In this document: one piece after another, positions 55,605 to 64,000 of the stretch
Numbering within the stretch: position 1 is the stretch's first letter
How the letters are laid out: the number at the start of each line of letters is the position of its first letter
Source: Oscheius sp. JU75
Lineage: Eukaryota; Nematoda; Chromadorea; Rhabditida; Rhabditidae
Reading direction: 5' to 3'
Assembly (NCBI GenBank): GCA_037178855.1
Contig: JASJZC010000002.1
Coordinates: 6,212,501-6,276,500 of the forward strand
Length of the DNA stretch: 64,000 nt
Program-made: the position numbers and the translations under genes
Notes under the pieces: model-generated
The model's input: the letters and a program-made list of their open reading frames with translations, nothing else
Databases searched by the model: none
What the model was told of the DNA's origin: nothing

Positions 55605-58600
55605 TTAAGACGACAGGGCGAGATATTTTGTCAGGGTCTTCTTGGCAGACTTCTTCTTCTTCGGAGCTTCGACCTGACCGCTGTTCTTGTCTTTCTGCAC
55701 CATTTTTATGAGATTTTAAGCCAAAAAATTGGTACCTTGATGAGACCGAGCTTCTTCTTCTTGTTCTTGCTCATATTGCGATGACGCATTTTCTTGCCAA
55801 GGAACTTCGGGAGGACCTTCATGCCCGACATGTGAATCTTTCCAATCGATTCCTGGACCTGCTTCCGAACCTTCTCGTTTAGCTGCTTCGGGTTGACCTT
55901 CTCGCCCTTCGACTGGGCCATTCGGCGCTCCTGAAAAGGTCCAATCACAATGATTTTACGTCTAATTCAGTCGGTCAGGTTTATTTCCCATCAATTTTCT
56001 GATATTCATATCCCCGCCATACTGTACTTTAAAAAGATTTAGGTGCCAAATATTTTAGTTCAAATGACAGGCCAGTTTGTAGGTTTTTTGTGGGATTTGT
56101 TGCGATAATCTCGTTATTAGATCTCTAGTTTGACCTGTTTCTGACTACGAAACTCACTTTAACGTTACACAACAGTGCAGCGAATAAGTGACGTTTTGAG
56201 ATGACGTCGTAAAGATAACACTATATACATGGTTTTGAACTGGAAATCGAAGCGACGTTGAGAGGCTTGGAAAATACATTGAACGAAAGTCTCGAGTGAT
56301 GTTATTGTGCCAAATGGTAATATTTTGAGCTTCATCTTTTGTAACAGGAGGTCTGCAATTTGCTAACAGTGCTGTAAAGAGGGAAAAGACGAGCGATTGA
56401 ATAGCTCAAAGTTGTTGGGAAACAATATTACGTGAGATTACAGAGGCATTGGAAAGCTGAGTCACCATTTTTTGATCAACTTCTATCAGGAATGCCCTCT
56501 ACCGCTATCGGAAGATATCTTTGTGACCGTCATACAGAGGAAAAGGAGTCTATTACACTAGCAAAAAGTAGCAGCAAACCTTTCGAACATTACTATGAGC
56601 AAAGTATGACCACAGAATAGGTTGTTTTGGTAGACAAGTCGCCTAGGCAGAGGTTGACAACAAAGTTGTGGGTTCTAGACAGACTACTAGCCTTATAAAG
56701 GGGTTTCCCCCTCGACAATAACATGTATTTTCGAATAACCAAACGATCAATACGAGCCTGGTAAACAAACAGCTTACCTTGGCCTGAAGCGCGCTGATAT
56801 TCTCGATGGAGAACTCGACGATCGGTCTCTTCTCGTTGCTGAACGTCTTAGCATTGTTGTTGAGTTTCTGCAGACAGTTCAGGGCGTGCGTGTGCTCCTT
56901 GAAGGCGACAAAGCCGAAGCCCTTCGACTTGGGCTCTCCCTAAAAACTTGATTCAATCAGAAAAAACAGGTTAACAGACCTTGGCATTGAGTCGTTCCGT
57001 GTCCTTCCAAATACGGCTCTCGTTGACAAAGGCACCCGCTCCTCCAGCCTCTCTGGAATATTCGAATCAACTTGTTTACTAGCTTTTTCTCGCGTGGCGC
57101 GTAACGCGCTGCGGCACCATTTTCAAAAGTTGTTATGACATAAGGGCGACCTGGCGAAATGTGTGCCTTTGCACCCTCTCTTTGCAGATGTTGTTTTGCT
57201 CAGGATGTGGTCTATGACCCCCGTGAGGGAGTACTGTAACTGGACAAATGGACTCACTTGCATATCTCGCGCAGCTTGGCATCCGTCATTTTAGGCGGCA
57301 GATTATGTACGACGAGACGGAGCGGAGAGACGAACCTGGAAGAAGCATAATTGTGCTTTGGAATCATTGTAAAACGCCTAGTATCAGACAACTAAACAAG
57401 GAGACACAGAAATGGACAGCAGTTAACCTAACCAAAGTGACAAGGCCTAATAGCATGGGTAGATTGGAATAGCAAGGGACGAAAGATTCAAGTTGAGACA
57501 TTCCGTTTTACTGGGCTGACAGTCTCCATGACAAATTGTGAAACAGAAGCCAAGACAGGCGGTAAGTGTGACAGACTATTCCTGACAGGCAATGAGCTGG
57601 TTGACAAGACAACCGCACGAATCGGATGACATTAAAAAGAACCGTTTGAAAGGGAAAGAAGGACAGAGACAACACAGTAGATCGATCGACTGCCAGGCAA
57701 CCGGACAGAAATCAAGTCAGAGTATAGGACTACCGACGAACTTGTTCAAATTGTAAGGATAAGAGGGAGACAAATGCACGCCGACAAAGTAGTAGTCAAA
57801 CTAGTGAATACATAAAAAAACGTAGCAAAAGCCCACATGTGTAAATTTTCCAGTTTTTTCCTCGTGACCTCGGCGAGTCTCTGTCGTTTTGCGGCGTCTT
57901 CTTGGCTCATTCCGGCCGCTGCCGATGTGCCCTCACGGATCAGACTGAAGCGCAGAAGACGGAGGTTTCTGTTGTCCGAAGGAACCTGAGATTTTTGTTC
58001 AAAACCGCGAAACATGATTTACCTTCTTGTGGGCCTCCTTCTCAATCTCTCCGGCCCTCTCCTTCGGAATAGCTGGGATAGCGTTGATTGTACGGCCATC
58101 TATGACGAATTCCTGATTCTCCGCGGCTGCTACGGCTTTGGCAGCTTCTTCTTTGGACGAAAAGTGGACGAAGGCGGTTCCTGAATCAAATTTAGGCATA
58201 TAGGAAAGCAAGAATACCTTTAGAATGACCACTATCTTTGAATTTGCAAATAATGGCCAGTTCGACGGATCCAAACTTTGAGACCTCCTCCTTCAGAGCC
58301 TCTTCTGTTGTCTCAAAGCTGAGATTGCGGAGGAAGACGACCCGTTCTTCTTCAATTGCCGTATCCAGTCGAGTCTTTTTCTTTTCCTGAATCGGCCTCT
58401 TCTTCTTGCCATCCTCTTCTTCTTCTTCTTCATCCCCCTCTTCGTCACTGTCCGTCTCCTCGTCCGATTCCTCCTCCTTCTTCTTGTCTTCCTTCTCCTC
58501 CTTCACCGCCGACTTAATATTCTTCTTTTCTGAAATTTGTTGCAATTTTCTCGGAACAATGAATCAGAGATCAGCACGAGCTATTTTTCTCCGCTCCGAA

Positions 58601-59926
58601 AAAAAACTCAGACCTTACGTCAGGACTTATCACGCCCATCTTTGTGTGTAACAAAAAGTTTTGTTGAGGATTGTTAATTAGCAAAGTTGTTCGTTTCGTC
58701 AGTTTTGGTCGGATCAAAAGTCAAACAACAATAGATATCAAAAGCGCTTTGTCAGTTCTGCCTAGACAATCTATATGAAAACGAACAAGATACATAATTG
58801 GAATGACAGGCTCAGTTGAAAGGGAAGATGGGGTGTAATGCCAAATTGACATGAAATTGTCAGGAGATCAGACACAAGGGTAGAAAAGGCAGAACAAGAA
58901 ATCAACATGGAGCGGATAAGGGAACAAGAGGTGAACCGCATCAGAAGTAGGTAACTCATTTTGTGGAAAAGCTAGCCCGAAGAGTCAGACCAGTTTTGTC
59001 AGCTTATAAGTGTCTAGTCTGGCTAGTCTGATTGGAAGATATGAAAGTCACAGGGCCCTAAGCAAGATGGGAAGAAAGAAGTTGAAACTGACACGATCCT
59101 GAGATGAACAAAAAAATTTCTTTCGACAATAAAAGCTGTCGTAAACGACTAGCCAAATCATGAGCTCCGCCAGAAAAAGGTGTGAGAACCAACCTTCGTG
59201 AGCATTAGTCTCGTAGGTGTCCTTGTCCAGAGCCCAATCGGCAGCTACCATCCTTCCAAGGAACTTATTGTTGTTGAAATATTCACGGGCTTTGTCGGCA
59301 GCCTCGCGGGTTTTGAACTGAATGAAACAGAAGCCGGCGCATCTATTTTATGTCAAGATCGGAAAAAAGGATTAGAGCTTACCTCCCCTCCATTTTCTTC
59401 GAGGGCGGCACGACAATTTCCGAAAATGGGCCGAAATTGGAGCAAATGTTCTGGAGATCTTCGCGCGTCGTCTTGAAGGGAAGATTGCGAACGATCATAC
59501 GGAACTGCTTCAACTTGGCGTCCTTGTAGTAGTCCTTGGCTCGTTTCTTCTGCTCTGTTTCCTCTAGAACCGAGAAAATCACAAAAATGGATTGAAATCA
59601 GTACCTTTCTCTGTATATGTGTCCCCTTTTTCAGTCTGTTCCTTTTTCTCATCCGAATCGCCAGTTTCTTCACTCCGTTTGAAACCATTCCTTTGGAAAT
59701 TGCGGTCATTTCCTCGAGAAAACTTGGCTCGTGGCTCTCCCGAACGAGTACCGTCTCTTCCCGCGTCTCGTTTACCCGTATTTCTATTGGAAAAGTTTCC
59801 TAAAACCATAATTTATCGGGAAATACAAGAAAACTGACTGTCGCCCTTAACATTCATACTGAACGAGGTCGTTTCCTCGTCTTCAGTGTCGAAATACCGC
59901 CTGGTCTTCCTCTGGAAGGCGGCCAT
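55605..59926 (-). CDS. RBM28: RBM28/Nop4-type nucleolar RNA-binding protein
   Basis: About 12 exons, first at 59839-59926 (MAAFQRKTRRYFDTEDEE). RRM1 includes FRMIVRNLPFKTTREDLQNI and CAGFCFIQFKTREAADKA. An acidic/basic linker (DEEGDEEEEEEDGKKKRP) follows. RRM2 includes RVVFLRNLSFETTEEALKEE and TAFVHFSSKEEAAKAV. RRM3 includes LRLVVHNLPPKMTDAKLREI and KGFGFVAFKEHTHAL. The block ANNNxx-like NNNAKTFSNEKRPIVEFSIE is diagnostic for RBM28/Nop4, as is the very basic C-terminus (HRNMSKNKKKKLGLIK and PKKKKSAKKTLTKY). Role: 60S pre-ribosome assembly in the nucleolus. A TTTCAG acceptor lies 3 nt before the ATG. Introns at about 55932-56777 and 58529-59192 are long. The number of small exons near 57000-57350 was joined by phase. 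Confidence 0.93.
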
Positions 59927-61288
59927 TACCTGAAAGTAAGCTTATATACTTGTTTCTTTGCCTTTAAATGGAAGAGAATAGCCCATTTCGAGAAAATATA
60001 AATTTAGACGTAAATTTAAAGGTCTGTCGCTCGTCGCGGCGGGATTTTTAGCTTTCAAAAACTTGTTATGATGGTTGTAGGGGGTGATGAGACTATTTGA
60101 AACATAAATTTGCTATCAAAATGGGCGGAAAACAGGACAAAACAAATGATTTGAAGCAGAAGTAGTCTTAAAAATTTTCAGAAAGAGCATTTGAATTGGT
60201 GCGCGTTTGTGACAATAAAATTCGCGGCTACCGTAGTCGCGCGCGATGCCGCGAACTGGACGCCCCTCCTCCGGGCTTGAACATGCTGGAAGACGGCTGG
60301 TTGGGAGCAGCTCCTCTTCATTTTTCCTTGTTTTTCTTCCCTTTTCCGGCCCCTTGTTATGCTTTCAGCACACTGTACACCATCCACCACTCGATGGAAA
60401 AGTCTAGAAGGACTATTGTTTGACAAACAATCTCCGTAATTGCTCATAATGACCACATGACCGTGGATTGACCCTTGCGCTGCCTTTTTCTCGAATCTTC
60501 GAGAGCGCAGCTGGCCTTTTTCGCCACCCTGTTGTACAAAACTGTTCGAGTGATCTGCTAAACCGTTTCTCTATGTAAAACCGGAACAGCGGCTTTCTGG
60601 CGAGCGTGCAAAATGTGATCATATTCAAATTTGTTCTCAAGTGATTATTGTCTGCTTTTAGCATTTGTTTGGGTTCTACCATCATTTTTGTCAGATTTTT
60701 GCACTTGTACTTTAGTAATGCGCCTGCATAAGCAGTAAAAGTACCACAACAAGGCAAAGTACAGTGCAATCCGTTCCCACAACGAATTTCTTTCTTAGTC
60801 GTCAGGGCTGTTCATCGTTTTGCTCGAGATCTCCTAGTTTCCCAGGTTTATGATCACTTATGGCCAATCGGAAAGCTGATAACAATAGGCTGTTTGTGCG
60901 TTTCAAAATCCCACGACTGCCGTGATCGACCCCTTTTCATAAACAGTGGTCGCCGATGCTTCCTCATCTATTTTGCCCTACGGCTCCATGTATATTTATT
61001 GTCATTGCATCAGTTCCCCGGTGCTGTTGTGCATGTGACCTTGCGGTCTACACGTGACTTCTTTAGGCAGCGTACTGCCATTTGGCTCGGGCCCCGTCTC
61101 GAGGATGCATCTGTCATGTGCCATGGCTCTGTATACAGACGCGAGGCGACCTTCAAGCTTTACTCATATGACTCTCGTTGACCTTGCTTTCTATGCATCT
61201 CCAATCTAATTTGATTCTGTTTCAGGCCTTACCGGCAACATCCATCGGTTGCAATACCAACTGCACGCGGCTCAACTTGCTCTTCAAG
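59927..61288. other. intergenic between RBM28 and the MNK-like kinase
   Basis: Divergent promoters of RBM28 (minus) and the kinase (plus). A TTTCAG at about 61225 may be a 5' leader acceptor of the kinase. No other exon is supported. Confidence 0.5.
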
Positions 61289-63852
<2,564 letters not shown>

Positions 63853-64000
63853 CATCTCTTTCCATCTCCTTCGTTTCCCCCAATCTAGTTTGTATATATA
63901 GTGCACCCGGCCTGGCTTTGAGTCCATTTTTGCCTCTCTCCTCGTATCTTCTTCCTAGTCTTAATTCCCTGAACGAAAATGGACCCACTTAGCTGTATAT
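63853..64000. other. 3' flank of the MNK-like gene
   Basis: Likely 3' UTR; no polyadenylation hexamer is seen before the window ends. Confidence 0.4.

Noticed and set aside
58406-58651. Serine-rich plus-strand frame
   Set aside because: Shadow of the acidic linker exon of RBM28.

Overview
This 64 kb window is eukaryotic nuclear DNA. Every recognisable gene is split by introns, many only 34-50 nt long with TTTTCAG-like 3' splice sites. Several start codons sit 0-8 nt after a TTTTCAG-type acceptor, as expected for spliced-leader trans-splicing. Together with a seven-transmembrane receptor of nematode chemosensory (Srh/Str superfamily) style and an apparently nematode-like F-box-type family, this points to a nematode. 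The base composition is moderate, and a Hairy/HES protein keeps its Orange domain and a C-terminal WRPW-type tetrapeptide. A free-living nematode outside Caenorhabditis is my best guess, but the species cannot be named from the sequence alone.

Layout. 1-9 kb: a small unknown gene (1197), a probable secreted gene (2355-3581), an EF-hand swiprosin homolog (minus strand, 3.7-4.9 kb) and a proline-rich, coiled-coil protein with a WH2-like motif (minus, 6-8.7 kb). 9.7-14.2 kb: complete 13-exon mitochondrial glycine dehydrogenase (minus). 15.4-18.4 kb: a flavin-containing monooxygenase (plus), convergent with an FCF2/DNTTIP2 rRNA-processing gene (minus, 18.5-19.5 kb). 19.9-22.1 kb: a secreted HExxH protein (plus), convergent with a HES-type bHLH repressor (minus). 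22.1-24.7 kb is gene-poor.

24.7-37 kb is the accessory part. It holds one intact and two decayed copies of an F-box-like family, an extremely cysteine-rich secreted protein, a secreted acidic protein and a LEA-like protein with a TATA box. It also holds an intact chemoreceptor gene, a decayed tandem copy broken by a LINE fragment, a third remnant, and a second LINE remnant. 37-48.7 kb: a short-chain dehydrogenase, an unknown secreted protein, a TMBIM/Lifeguard membrane protein and an ELOVL fatty-acid elongase. 49-64 kb: a large unknown helical-repeat-like protein, a cysteine glutathione peroxidase, RBM28/Nop4 and an MNK-type kinase.

There is no operon-like functional theme. Housekeeping metabolism and ribosome biogenesis (FCF2, RBM28) are interleaved with rapidly turning-over families. 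Gene models below were joined by hand. For GLDC, FMO, FCF2, the HExxH gene, the receptor, SDR, TMBIM, ELOVL, GPX, EFHD, HES, the F-box-like gene and MNK, exon lengths and splice phases sum to an uninterrupted frame. The most unusual items are a 33-cysteine cluster protein, a GT-TG intron in TMBIM, a DLD (not DFD/DFG) motif in the MNK-like kinase, a MITE and a hairpin repeat family, and the birth-and-death history of the receptor and F-box-like loci.
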